Below are positions 34,651-42,784 of a stretch of DNA of 64,000 nt, piece by piece. Position numbers and translations under genes: made by a program. Below the pieces are notes generated by a model. The model was not told the origin of the DNA and searched no databases. It was given only the letters and a program-made list of their open reading frames with translations. Origin of the DNA: Pseudomonas sp. A34-9 (lineage in GTDB: Bacteria; Pseudomonadota; Gammaproteobacteria; Pseudomonadales; Pseudomonadaceae); NCBI RefSeq assembly GCF_029543085.1, contig NZ_CP119967.1, positions 3,374,501 through 3,438,500 of the forward strand, given 5' to 3'. Each line of letters starts with the position of its first letter. Positions within the stretch are counted from its first letter, which is position 1.

Positions 34651-35652
34651 ATGAAGAACGTAAAACGCACGTTATTGGCCACTGCCCTGGCGTTGCTGTC
34701 ACTGCCGGTGATGGCTGACGCAGCCCACCCGAAAATCGGCTTCTCCATTGATGACCTGCGGCTGGAACGCTGGTCGCGTGACCGTGACTACTTCGTTGCG
34801 GCGGCCGAGAAAATGGACGCCAAGGTCTTCGTGCAATCGGCCGATGCCAACGAGCAGAAGCAGATTTCCCAGATCGAAAACCTGATTTCCCGGGGTGTCG
34901 ATGTCATCGTCATCGTGCCGTTCAACGCCACGGTGCTGACCAACGCGGTGGCCGAAGCGAAGAAAGCCGGGATCAAGGTCGTGTCCTATGACCGGCTGAT
35001 TCTCAACGCCGATATCGACGCCTACATTTCCTTCGATAACGAAAAGGTCGGTGAGATGCAGGCCAGCGGTGTGCTGAATGCAGCGCCCAAGGGCAATTAC
35101 TTTTTGCTCGGCGGAGCGCCCACCGACAACAACGCCAAAGTCTTGCGTGAAGGCCAGATGAAAGTGCTGCAACCGGCCATCGACAAGGGCGATATCAAGA
35201 TCGTCGGCCAACAGTGGGTGAAGGAATGGAACCCGACCGAAGCGCTGAGCATTGTGGAAAACGCGCTGACCCGCAACGACAACAAAATCGACGGCATCGT
35301 CGCCTCCAACGACGCCACGGCCGGTGGTGCGATCCAGGCACTGGCGGCGCAGCAACTGGCCGGCAAGGTGCCGATTTCCGGGCAGGACGCTGACCTTGCA
35401 GCGGTCAAACGCGTGATCGCCGGCACGCAAACCATGACCGTGTACAAACCGTTGAAACTCATCGCCAGCGAAGCGGCCAAGCTCTCGGTGCAACTGGCGC
35501 GCAACGAAAAACCCGCCTACAGCTCGCAGTACGACAATGGCAGCAAAAAAGTCGACACCATCCTGCTCACGCCAACCCCGTTGACCAAGGACAACATCGA
35601 CCTGCTGGAACAGGACGGCTTCTACACCAAGGCGCAAATCGCCGGGAAGTGA
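34651..35652 (+). CDS. xylF: D-xylose ABC transporter substrate-binding protein
   Basis: 333 residues from ATG 34651. Signal peptide ends VMADA; mature protein begins HPKIGFSIDDLRLERWSRD, the XylF signature, and contains SYDRLI and QDADLAAV sugar-site loops. It binds D-xylose in the periplasm and hands it to XylGH. AAGGA upstream of the start. A REP doublet separates it from xylG, which may uncouple the abundant binding protein from the membrane components. Confidence 0.95.
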   Translation: MKNVKRTLLATALALLSLPVMADAAHPKIGFSIDDLRLERWSRDRDYFVAAAEKMDAKVFVQSADANEQKQISQIENLISRGVDVIVIVPFNATVLTNAVAEAKKAGIKVVSYDRLILNADIDAYISFDNEKVGEMQASGVLNAAPKGNYFLLGGAPTDNNAKVLREGQMKVLQPAIDKGDIKIVGQQWVKEWNPTEALSIVENALTRNDNKIDGIVASNDATAGGAIQALAAQQLAGKVPISGQDADLAAVKRVIAGTQTMTVYKPLKLIASEAAKLSVQLARNEKPAYSSQYDNGSKKVDTILLTPTPLTKDNIDLLEQDGFYTKAQIAGK

Positions 35653-35686
35653 TCACATCACAAATCCCCGGTTATGCGAAAACCCT

Positions 35687-35775
35687 TGTGGGAGCGAGCT
35701 TGCTCGCGAATGCGGTGTGTCAGTCAACGCAGCATTGTCTGAACTGACGCCTTCGCGAGCAGGCTCGCTCCCACA
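35687..35775. repeat. REP doublet (REPIN) between xylF and xylG
   Basis: Two inverted copies of the Pseudomonas REP sequence (35687-35709 and 35753-35775), each with the GTGGGAGCGAGC...GCTCGCGA core and together able to form a large cruciform. The 43 bp between them are a smaller dyad. Such elements lie in intergenic spaces of the P. fluorescens group and can stabilise upstream mRNA or terminate transcription. Confidence 0.92.
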
Positions 35776-35816
35776 CAGGTTCAGGTGTGTGAGTCTTTGA
35801 TATACGAGCCCTGTCC

Positions 35817-37373
35817 ATGTCCGACTATCTGCTGCAAATGAATGGCATCGTCAAAACCTTCGGCGGTGTCAAAGCACTCAACGGCATCGACATCAAGGTC
35901 AGGCCGGGTGAATGCGTTGGCCTGTGCGGCGAGAATGGCGCCGGCAAATCCACGCTGATGAAGATCCTTTCGGCGGTCTACCCCCACGGCACCTGGGACG
36001 GCGAAATCCTCTGGGACGGGCAACCACTCAGGGCGCAATCGATCAGTGAAACGGAAGCCGCCGGTATCGTCATCATTCACCAGGAACTGACGCTGGTGCC
36101 CGACCTGTCGGTGGCCGAAAACATTTTCATGGGCCATGAACTGACGTTGCCCGGCGGACGCATGAATTACCCGGCGATGATTCACCACGCCGAAGCGCTG
36201 ATGCGCGAATTGAAAGTGCCGGACATGAACGTATCGCTGCCGGTTTCGCAGTACGGAGGCGGCTATCAGCAACTGGTGGAAATCGCCAAAGCCCTGAATA
36301 AAAAAGCCCGCCTGTTGATCCTCGACGAGCCTTCATCAGCCTTGAGCCGTTCGGAAATCGAGGTGTTGCTGGACATCATCCGCGACCTCAAAGCCAAAGG
36401 TGTCGCCTGCGTCTACATCTCGCACAAGCTCGATGAAGTGGCCGCCGTGTGCGACACCATTGCGGTGATCCGCGATGGCAAACACATCGCCACCACTGCC
36501 ATGGCCGACATGGACATTGCGCAGATCATCACGCAGATGGTCGGCCGGGAAATGAGCAACCTCTACCCCACTGAACCCCACGATGTTGGCGAGGTCATTT
36601 TCGAGGCCCGTCACATCACCTGCTACGACGTCGACAACCCCACGCGCAAACGGGTCGACGATATTTCCTTCGTCCTCAAGCGCGGCGAGATCCTTGGCAT
36701 TGCCGGCCTGGTCGGTGCTGGCCGTACCGAACTGGTGACCGCGTTGTACGGCGCTTACCCCGGTCGCCACGAGGGCGAAGTCTGGCTGGACGGTCACCCC
36801 ATCGACACCCGCACGCCACTCAAGTCCATCCGTGCCGGCCTGTGCCTGGTGCCCGAGGACCGCAAGCGCCAAGGGATCATTCCCGACCTGGGCGTCGGCC
36901 AGAACATCACCCTCGCCGTACTGGACAACTACGCGAAACTGACCCGCATCGACGCCGAAGCCGAACTGGGCAGCATCGATCGGGAAATCTCGCGCCTGCA
37001 CCTCAAGACCGCCAGCCCGTTCCTGCCGATCACCAGCCTGTCGGGTGGCAATCAGCAAAAAGCCGTGCTGGCGAAGATGTTGCTGGCCAAACCCCGGGTG
37101 CTGATTCTCGATGAGCCCACCCGAGGCGTGGATGTCGGCGCCAAATACGAAATCTACAAATTGATGGGCGCGCTGGCCGCTGCGGGCGTGTCGATCATCA
37201 TGGTCTCGTCGGAACTGGCTGAAGTGCTCGGCGTTTCCGATCGCGTGCTGGTGATCGGCGAAGGCCAGTTGCGTGGCGACTTCGTCAACCATGAATTGAC
37301 GCAGGAACAGGTGCTCGCCGCCGCCCTCAGTCAGCCTGGCAGTCATAACAATAATGATCGGAAATCCGCGTAA
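35817..37373 (+). CDS. xylG: D-xylose ABC transporter ATP-binding protein
   Basis: 518 residues with two ABC domains. The first has Walker [10 protein letters not shown] (38-46), signature [16 protein letters not shown] and Walker [12 protein letters not shown]. The second has a degenerate P-loop around [12 protein letters not shown], signature [16 protein letters not shown] and [13 protein letters not shown]. This asymmetric pair is normal for CUT2 sugar transporters. It powers xylose uptake with XylF and XylH; xylH starts right after its stop codon. Confidence 0.95.
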   Translation: MSDYLLQMNGIVKTFGGVKALNGIDIKVRPGECVGLCGENGAGKSTLMKILSAVYPHGTWDGEILWDGQPLRAQSISETEAAGIVIIHQELTLVPDLSVAENIFMGHELTLPGGRMNYPAMIHHAEALMRELKVPDMNVSLPVSQYGGGYQQLVEIAKALNKKARLLILDEPSSALSRSEIEVLLDIIRDLKAKGVACVYISHKLDEVAAVCDTIAVIRDGKHIATTAMADMDIAQIITQMVGREMSNLYPTEPHDVGEVIFEARHITCYDVDNPTRKRVDDISFVLKRGEILGIAGLVGAGRTELVTALYGAYPGRHEGEVWLDGHPIDTRTPLKSIRAGLCLVPEDRKRQGIIPDLGVGQNITLAVLDNYAKLTRIDAEAELGSIDREISRLHLKTASPFLPITSLSGGNQQKAVLAKMLLAKPRVLILDEPTRGVDVGAKYEIYKLMGALAAAGVSIIMVSSELAEVLGVSDRVLVIGEGQLRGDFVNHELTQEQVLAAALSQPGSHNNNDRKSA

Positions 37374-38510
37374 ATGAATCAGGTCAAACAACTGTTCACC
37401 CGCTACAAAATGCTCGCGCTGGTGTTTGCCGTGGTGCTGATCTGGCTGTTCTTCAGCTGGCAGACCGAGGGCGGATTCCTGACCCCACGCAACCTTTCCA
37501 ATCTGCTGCGCCAAATGTCGATTACCGGCATTCTCGCCTGCGGCATGGTGCTGGTGATTATCAGCGGCGAGATCGATTTGTCGGTCGGCTCATTGCTGGG
37601 CCTGCTCGGTGGCCTCGCGGCCATTCTCGATGTGATCTACCACATTCCGTTGCTGGCGAATCTCAGTCTGGTCGCCCTGTGCGGACTGTTGATCGGTCTT
37701 GCCAACGGCTACATGGCGGCTTACCTGCGCATCCCGTCGTTCATCGTCGGCCTGGGTGGCATGCTGGCTTTTCGCGGGATTCTGCTGGGAATTACCGGCG
37801 GCACCACCATCGCGCCGGTGTCGCCGGAGCTGGTCTACATTGGCCAGGGCTATTTGCCCCACGCGATCGGCACCGGCCTGGGCGTTCTGCTGTTCGCGCT
37901 GACGCTGTTCCTGACCTGGAAACAACGGCGCAATCGCGCCCTGCACGGCCTCGCGGCGCATTCATTGGTGCGCGATATCATGCGCGTGCTGGTGATCGGC
38001 GCCGTGCTGGCCGGTTTCGTCCAAACGCTAAACAGCTATGACGGCATTCCCGTGCCGGTCTTGTTGCTGCTGATTCTGTTGGGCGTGTTCAGTTACGTGA
38101 CCAGTCAGACCGTGTTCGGTCGCCGCGTCTATGCCGTGGGCAGCAATATGGAAGCGACGCGCCTGTCCGGCATCAATGTGCAGGCGGTAAAGCTGTGGAT
38201 TTTCGGAATCATGGGCGTCATGTGCGCCCTCGCCGGCGTGGTCAACACCGCGCGCCTGGCCGCCGGCTCGCCTTCGGCCGGCAGCATGGGCGAACTCGAC
38301 GCCATCGCCGCGTGCTTCATCGGCGGCACTTCCATGCGCGGCGGCTCTGGCACGGTGTACGGCGCCCTCCTCGGCGCATTGGTCATCACCAGCCTGGACA
38401 ACGGCATGTCGATGCTCGACGTCGACAGCTATTGGCAGATGATCGTCAAGGGCAGCATTCTGGTGTTGGCGGTTTGGGTGGATGTGAGTACACGGACCGG
38501 GCGCCGTTGA
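37374..38510 (+). CDS. xylH: D-xylose ABC transporter permease
   Basis: 378 residues with about 10-11 hydrophobic segments and the CUT2 permease motif SGEIDLSVGSLLGLLGG near residue 62-78 and VGSNMEATRLSGI later. ATG 37374 follows the xylG stop without a gap, so the genes are translationally linked. It forms the membrane channel of the XylFGH system. The next gene is on the opposite strand 10 bp beyond the stop. Confidence 0.95.
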   Translation: MNQVKQLFTRYKMLALVFAVVLIWLFFSWQTEGGFLTPRNLSNLLRQMSITGILACGMVLVIISGEIDLSVGSLLGLLGGLAAILDVIYHIPLLANLSLVALCGLLIGLANGYMAAYLRIPSFIVGLGGMLAFRGILLGITGGTTIAPVSPELVYIGQGYLPHAIGTGLGVLLFALTLFLTWKQRRNRALHGLAAHSLVRDIMRVLVIGAVLAGFVQTLNSYDGIPVPVLLLLILLGVFSYVTSQTVFGRRVYAVGSNMEATRLSGINVQAVKLWIFGIMGVMCALAGVVNTARLAAGSPSAGSMGELDAIAACFIGGTSMRGGSGTVYGALLGALVITSLDNGMSMLDVDSYWQMIVKGSILVLAVWVDVSTRTGRR

Positions 38511-38520
38511 GCCACAGGTA

Positions 38521-39444
38521 TCACGCGGCGGGCGTGGTCACGGCCGCCGGGTTGAGAATCTCCACCAGAAAATCGATGAACACATTGATCCGGCTGGACC
38601 CTCGGTGATTGGGTAAATACAACGCGTTGATGCACGTGCTGGCGCTGCCAGGATTGACCTCGTACTGCTCAAGCAATCGGGTCAGCCGGCCGGCGGCGAC
38701 GTCGTCGCGTACCAGCCAGTCAGCCAGCAGCGTCACCCCGCCGCCGCCGATGGCTGCTTCGCGCAGGATATCGGCATTATTGCTTTGCAGGCGCCCATGG
38801 ACGTTGAGCTGAATAGGCGCGTCTTCATTCTGAAAGGTCCAGTGCTGGTGGGTGGCGCCGTAATCGAAACGCAGGCATTGATGCTCCAGCAAATCCCGTG
38901 GATGACAGAGCGCCGCGCTACGCGCCAGATACGCCGGACTGGCCACCACCCAGCGTTCGAAATGCCCCACGCGTTTGCTGACGATGTCTTCACTGACCAC
39001 GGACGACCCCAGCCGCACCGAAACATCGATCTGCTCGCTGAGCAGATCGCTGACCTGATCGCTCAGCGACAGACTGATCTCCAGACCCGGATGCCGTTCA
39101 AGCAAGCGGCTCAAGTGCGGCGCAATCAGGCGCCGCCCGAACTCCACTGGCACGCTGATGCGCAGACGGCCCTGCGCTTCGGCGCCACGATCGGCAACGA
39201 CGGCATCGGCTTCGTCGATCGCGTCGAGAATCGCCACGGCTTTTTCGAAATAGGTCTGGCCGGCAACGGTCACGCTGGTGTTGCGCGTGGTGCGATTGAG
39301 CAGGCTCGCGCCCAGCTCGTGTTCCAGCCCTGCCACTTGCCGTGTCACTGACGACGTTGATATCCCGAGTTTGCGCGCTGCCGAGGAATAGCCCCCGCAG
39401 CGCACGGTTTCCACAAACATCTTCAGTGCCAGCAACTTGTCCAT
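38521..39444 (-). CDS. LysR-type transcriptional regulator
   Basis: 307 residues from ATG 39444 (an upstream in-frame start overlaps the MFS gene and adds a non-homologous tail). HTH: MDKLLALKMFVETVRCGGYSSAARKLGISTSSVTRQV, of the large CrgA-like subgroup, with effector motif VSVRLG. It lies 94 bp downstream of, and on the same strand as, the MFS gene at 39539, which it may regulate. Effector unknown. Confidence 0.88.
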   Translation of the reverse strand: MDKLLALKMFVETVRCGGYSSAARKLGISTSSVTRQVAGLEHELGASLLNRTTRNTSVTVAGQTYFEKAVAILDAIDEADAVVADRGAEAQGRLRISVPVEFGRRLIAPHLSRLLERHPGLEISLSLSDQVSDLLSEQIDVSVRLGSSVVSEDIVSKRVGHFERWVVASPAYLARSAALCHPRDLLEHQCLRFDYGATHQHWTFQNEDAPIQLNVHGRLQSNNADILREAAIGGGGVTLLADWLVRDDVAAGRLTRLLEQYEVNPGSASTCINALYLPNHRGSSRINVFIDFLVEILNPAAVTTPAA

Positions 39445-39538
39445 AAGCGGGGTCCGGTCGATAGGGAACGCGGATGATTGTGCATCACTGTTGCCCCGTC
39501 GTCTTGTACCGCCGTGCTTGCCCGCACTCGCCGGCTGT

Positions 39539-40738
39539 TCAGGCATCGGCCTGGCGGCTCAGGAACAACCCGAGCGCCAGCGCTGGCAACAGCGCCACCG
39601 CAGCGGCGGACAGGTTCCAGCCGAAATGCTCGTACAGCGGGCTCGCCACCAGCGACCCCAACGCGCCGCCGACGAAAATGCTGGTCATGTACACGGCGTT
39701 GAGGCGCGCGCGGCTGTGGGGGTCGAGGGCGTACACCTCACGCTGGCCGAGCACCATGTTCAATTGCACGGCGAAATCCAGCAGCACCGCGCACACCACC
39801 AGCCAGACATAGCCGCTGCCCGGTAGCGCGGCGACCAACAGCGCCACCGGCGCCAGCAACAACGCGACCAGGGTGCCGCGACGACCATGCCCGGCATCGG
39901 CCAGACGCCCGGCAATCGGCGCCGCAATGGCACCCACTGCACCGACCAGCGCGAAGATCGCCACGTGCGCCTGAGTGAAGCCGTGGTGACGCATCAGTTC
40001 AATCGGTGCGAGGGTCCAGAACAGGCTGAAACTGGCAAACAGCAGCCCTTGATACAGCGAGCGCTGACGCAACAGCGGATAGCGCCGGGCCAAGGTAAAC
40101 ACCGAACCGATCAGCGCAGCATACGTGGCCTTATGCGTCGGCAGCCGGCGCGGCAATGCCACGGCGGTAATCAGCGCGATGACAGCCATCAGGGCCGCTG
40201 CGCTGTAAAACACCCCGCGCCAGCCGAACACTTCCACTAACAGGCTCGACAGTGGCCGCGACAACAGAATGCCCAGCAGCAGACCGCTCATGATATTGCC
40301 GACGACACGGCCACGGCTGGCCTCGGGCGCCAGGTGTGCCGCCAGCGGCACCAGGATCTGCACGGCCACCGACGTCAGGCCGATCAGCAAAGACAACACC
40401 AGGAACATCGACGGTGAATGGCTCAGACCGGCGCACAACAGCGTGACGCTCGCCGCGAGGGTGAAGCCGACCACCAGCCGACGGTTCTCCATCAGGTCGG
40501 CCAGTGGCACCAGCAGCAACAGGCCGAGCGCGTAACCAAACTGCGTCAGCGAAACGATCAGGCTGGCATTGGCGCTGGACAGACCGATCTGCGGTGCAAT
40601 CAGCTCGACGATCGGCTGTGCGTAATAAAGATTGGCCACGACCGCGCCACAACAGAACGCGAGGAACGCGACCATCAGGCCGGAAAGTCCTGCCGGCTGT
40701 TCGGCGTTGGTCGCAACGACCGGATTGCCCGTGAGCAT
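39539..40738 (-). CDS. MFS transporter (YnfM-like)
   Basis: 399 residues, 12 TM segments. CGAVVANLYYAQPIVELIAPQIGLS and the motif A-like LLLVPLADLMENRRLV place it in the YnfM/arabinose-efflux-like group. GAGGTG precedes ATG 40738. It is divergent from the cytochrome c/molybdenum dehydrogenase operon, so the shared 240-bp region could coordinate export or import with oxidation of the same compound. Confidence 0.9.
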   Translation of the reverse strand: MLTGNPVVATNAEQPAGLSGLMVAFLAFCCGAVVANLYYAQPIVELIAPQIGLSSANASLIVSLTQFGYALGLLLLVPLADLMENRRLVVGFTLAASVTLLCAGLSHSPSMFLVLSLLIGLTSVAVQILVPLAAHLAPEASRGRVVGNIMSGLLLGILLSRPLSSLLVEVFGWRGVFYSAAALMAVIALITAVALPRRLPTHKATYAALIGSVFTLARRYPLLRQRSLYQGLLFASFSLFWTLAPIELMRHHGFTQAHVAIFALVGAVGAIAAPIAGRLADAGHGRRGTLVALLLAPVALLVAALPGSGYVWLVVCAVLLDFAVQLNMVLGQREVYALDPHSRARLNAVYMTSIFVGGALGSLVASPLYEHFGWNLSAAAVALLPALALGLFLSRQADA

Positions 40739-40980
40739 GATGACACCTCATTGAGTTCAGGAAAGTGCGGCCAAGGCTACGGCCCTGTGGCGATCCGCAG
40801 AATCCACGCGGCGGGCAACGCTGTGATGCGTGCGGCGCAACGGCGCAGGCGTTGCTTCTCGCGCAACGCGCTGTTGCGTGCGCCGGTGATTCTCCCGCGC
40901 CGGCGGTTTCTCTAGGCTTTGCCCCATGGCGCCGCCGTCTCCGGCGGTGCCCTTCCCCGGCTGTCACAAGGAGCGTTGTC

Positions 40981-41037
40981 ATGACCCGTATCCCATCCGT
41001 TCTGCCATTGCCTGCCGCGTTTTTCTCTGTCCCATGA
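40981..41037 (+). CDS. 18-residue leader peptide coupled to the cytochrome c gene
   Basis: A strong AAGGAG site (40968-40973 region) precedes ATG 40981, which encodes MTRIPSVLPLPAAFFSVP and stops at TGA 41035-41037. The stop overlaps the ATG of the next gene (41034) as ATGA. The cytochrome gene has no ribosome site of its own, so its translation very probably depends on this small reading frame. The peptide has no recognised family. Confidence 0.6.
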   Translation: MTRIPSVLPLPAAFFSVP

Positions 41038-42314
41038 ACCGCCACTTCCTGAAGTCCAGAACGCTTTGGATCAGCGTGGCAGTCGTCGCCGTGCTCGGCC
41101 TGATCGGCGCCGTTTGGCTGATGTGGCGCCCGGCAATCGCGCCGATAGAGCACCCGACGCTGTTCGATACTGCGCAGTTGCAACGCGGGGCGCGGGTGGT
41201 AGAGGCCGGCGATTGTGCGGTCTGCCATACCCGCCCCGGCGGTGAATATCTGGCCGGTGGCCTGCCGCTGGTGACGCCATTCGGCACGCTGTACAGCACC
41301 AACATCACCCCGGACGCAGAGACCGGTATCGGCCAATGGTCGCTGCCGGCTTTCGAGCGGGCGATGCGTCAGGGCATTGCTCGCGATGGTCACTTCCTCT
41401 ATCCGGCGTTCCCCTACGTGCACTACCGGCGCATGAGCGCAGCAGACATCGCCGACGCCTATGCCTACTTGATGAGCGGCCCCGCCGTGCACGCGCCGGT
41501 CGAGCACAACCAGATGAATTTTCCGATGAACATTCGGCCGTTGGTGGCGTTCTGGAACCTGCTGTTCCTGCACGGTGAGCCGCTGACGCCGGTGGCGCAG
41601 CGAAGCGAGGCGTGGAATCGCGGGCGTTATCTGGTCGACGGTCCGGGCCATTGCGCCGGCTGCCATTCGCCGCTGAACCTGATCGGCGCAGAAAAATCCG
41701 CGGACTATCTGCAGGGCGGCAGCGTCGATGGCTGGCAAGCACCCGCGCTGGTCGGTATGGGCCAACGCAGCAACCCGTGGAGTCGCGAGCAACTGGTGGG
41801 CTATCTGCGCGCCGAGATTATTGATGGCCACGGCACACCCGCCGGGCCGATGCGGCCGGTCAGCTTGAGTCTGGCCCGCTTGCCCGCCAGTGAAGCCGAG
41901 GCGATCGCCGAATACCTGCTCAGTCTGGAAAACCCGCGTTCGGTGACAGAGACGACGCCCAAGACGCCTGCCAGTGAACCGGCAGACTCTTCGAACGGCG
42001 CCCTGCTCTTCAGCAGCGCCTGCGCCGGTTGCCATGGCCCGGCGGCGCCGATGCGCACCATCGATGGTCGCCCGGGCCTGCAAAACACCTCGGCGCTGCA
42101 AGCGGCCAGCTCGCGCAACTTCCTCAAAACCGTGCTTGAAGGGTTGCCCGCCACACCCGGATCGCCTGGCCCGGTGATGCCTGCATTCGCCGCCAGTCTC
42201 GACAACGCGCAACTCGGCGCACTGGCCGCGTATCTGCGTCAGCAAGCCAGCCCCGATCAGCCGTGGGCCGACCTCTCTTCCACTATTGAAGCGTTACGTC
42301 AGGAGACGAAATGA
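41034..42314 (+). CDS. Membrane-anchored triheme cytochrome c
   Basis: 426 residues from ATG 41034. One N-terminal TM anchor (LWISVAVVAVLGLIGAVWLM) precedes three CxxCH heme sites: CAVCH (residues 61-65), CAGCH in GPGHCAGCHSPL, and CAGCH in SACAGCHGPAAP. Such triheme cytochromes accept electrons from periplasmic PQQ- or Mo-containing dehydrogenases. Here the following genes code a 2Fe-2S and a molybdopterin subunit; the cytochrome replaces the missing FAD subunit as electron exit. Its stop overlaps the next start by 4 bp. Confidence 0.93.
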   Translation: MNRHFLKSRTLWISVAVVAVLGLIGAVWLMWRPAIAPIEHPTLFDTAQLQRGARVVEAGDCAVCHTRPGGEYLAGGLPLVTPFGTLYSTNITPDAETGIGQWSLPAFERAMRQGIARDGHFLYPAFPYVHYRRMSAADIADAYAYLMSGPAVHAPVEHNQMNFPMNIRPLVAFWNLLFLHGEPLTPVAQRSEAWNRGRYLVDGPGHCAGCHSPLNLIGAEKSADYLQGGSVDGWQAPALVGMGQRSNPWSREQLVGYLRAEIIDGHGTPAGPMRPVSLSLARLPASEAEAIAEYLLSLENPRSVTETTPKTPASEPADSSNGALLFSSACAGCHGPAAPMRTIDGRPGLQNTSALQAASSRNFLKTVLEGLPATPGSPGPVMPAFAASLDNAQLGALAAYLRQQASPDQPWADLSSTIEALRQETK

Positions 42315-42784
42315 GCCAGATCACCCTCAACGTCAACGGGGCCGCGCAACCGCTTGAGCTGGAACCGGACATGCCGCTGCTGTATGCGCTGCGCAATCAC
42401 CTGAACCTCAACGGCGCCAAATACGGCTGCGGACTCGGCCAATGCGGCGCCTGCACGGTGATCGTCGATGATCAACCGGTGTTCGCCTGCCTGACGCCCT
42501 GCGCCGGCCTCGAAGGCAAAAAAATCCGCACCGTGGAAAGCCTCGGCAGCGCGGAAAAACCGGGCCCTCTGCAAGCCGCATTCATCGAGAAACAGGCCGC
42601 GCAATGCGGCTACTGCATTGCCGGCATGCTGATGCGCGCGCAGGCGTTGCTTGAGCGTGATCGACACCCGGATGAGGCGACCATTCGCGAGCACATGGCC
42701 GGTAACCTGTGCCGCTGCGGTACGCACTTGCGGATCATCGAGGCGATCAAACAGGTGGCCGGGCACAACGGGAGCCTGACATGA
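42311..42784 (+). CDS. 2Fe-2S subunit of a xanthine-oxidase-family dehydrogenase
   Basis: 157 residues. The N-terminal plant-type cluster motif is YGCGLGQCGACTV with its fourth Cys in FACLTPC; the C-terminal helical cluster has CGYC and CRCG. This is the small subunit (IorA-like) that passes electrons from the Mo site. It overlaps both neighbours by 4 bp (ATGA), so the three genes form one tightly coupled operon. No signal peptide is visible, so export with the Tat-targeted large subunit is expected. Confidence 0.94.
   Translation: MSQITLNVNGAAQPLELEPDMPLLYALRNHLNLNGAKYGCGLGQCGACTVIVDDQPVFACLTPCAGLEGKKIRTVESLGSAEKPGPLQAAFIEKQAAQCGYCIAGMLMRAQALLERDRHPDEATIREHMAGNLCRCGTHLRIIEAIKQVAGHNGSLT

Noticed and set aside
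40862..40878. Dyad CGCAAC-N5-GTTGCG and a similar GCAACG/CGTTGC pair upstream of the cytochrome c operon
   Set aside because: Possible operator, but short, GC-rich and without a repeated architecture to support it, so not listed as a feature.
40131..42245. 704-codon open frame on the minus strand
   Set aside because: It is antisense to the cytochrome c gene and overlaps the MFS gene; its translation is Arg/His/Gly-rich with no domain, as expected from a high-GC shadow frame.
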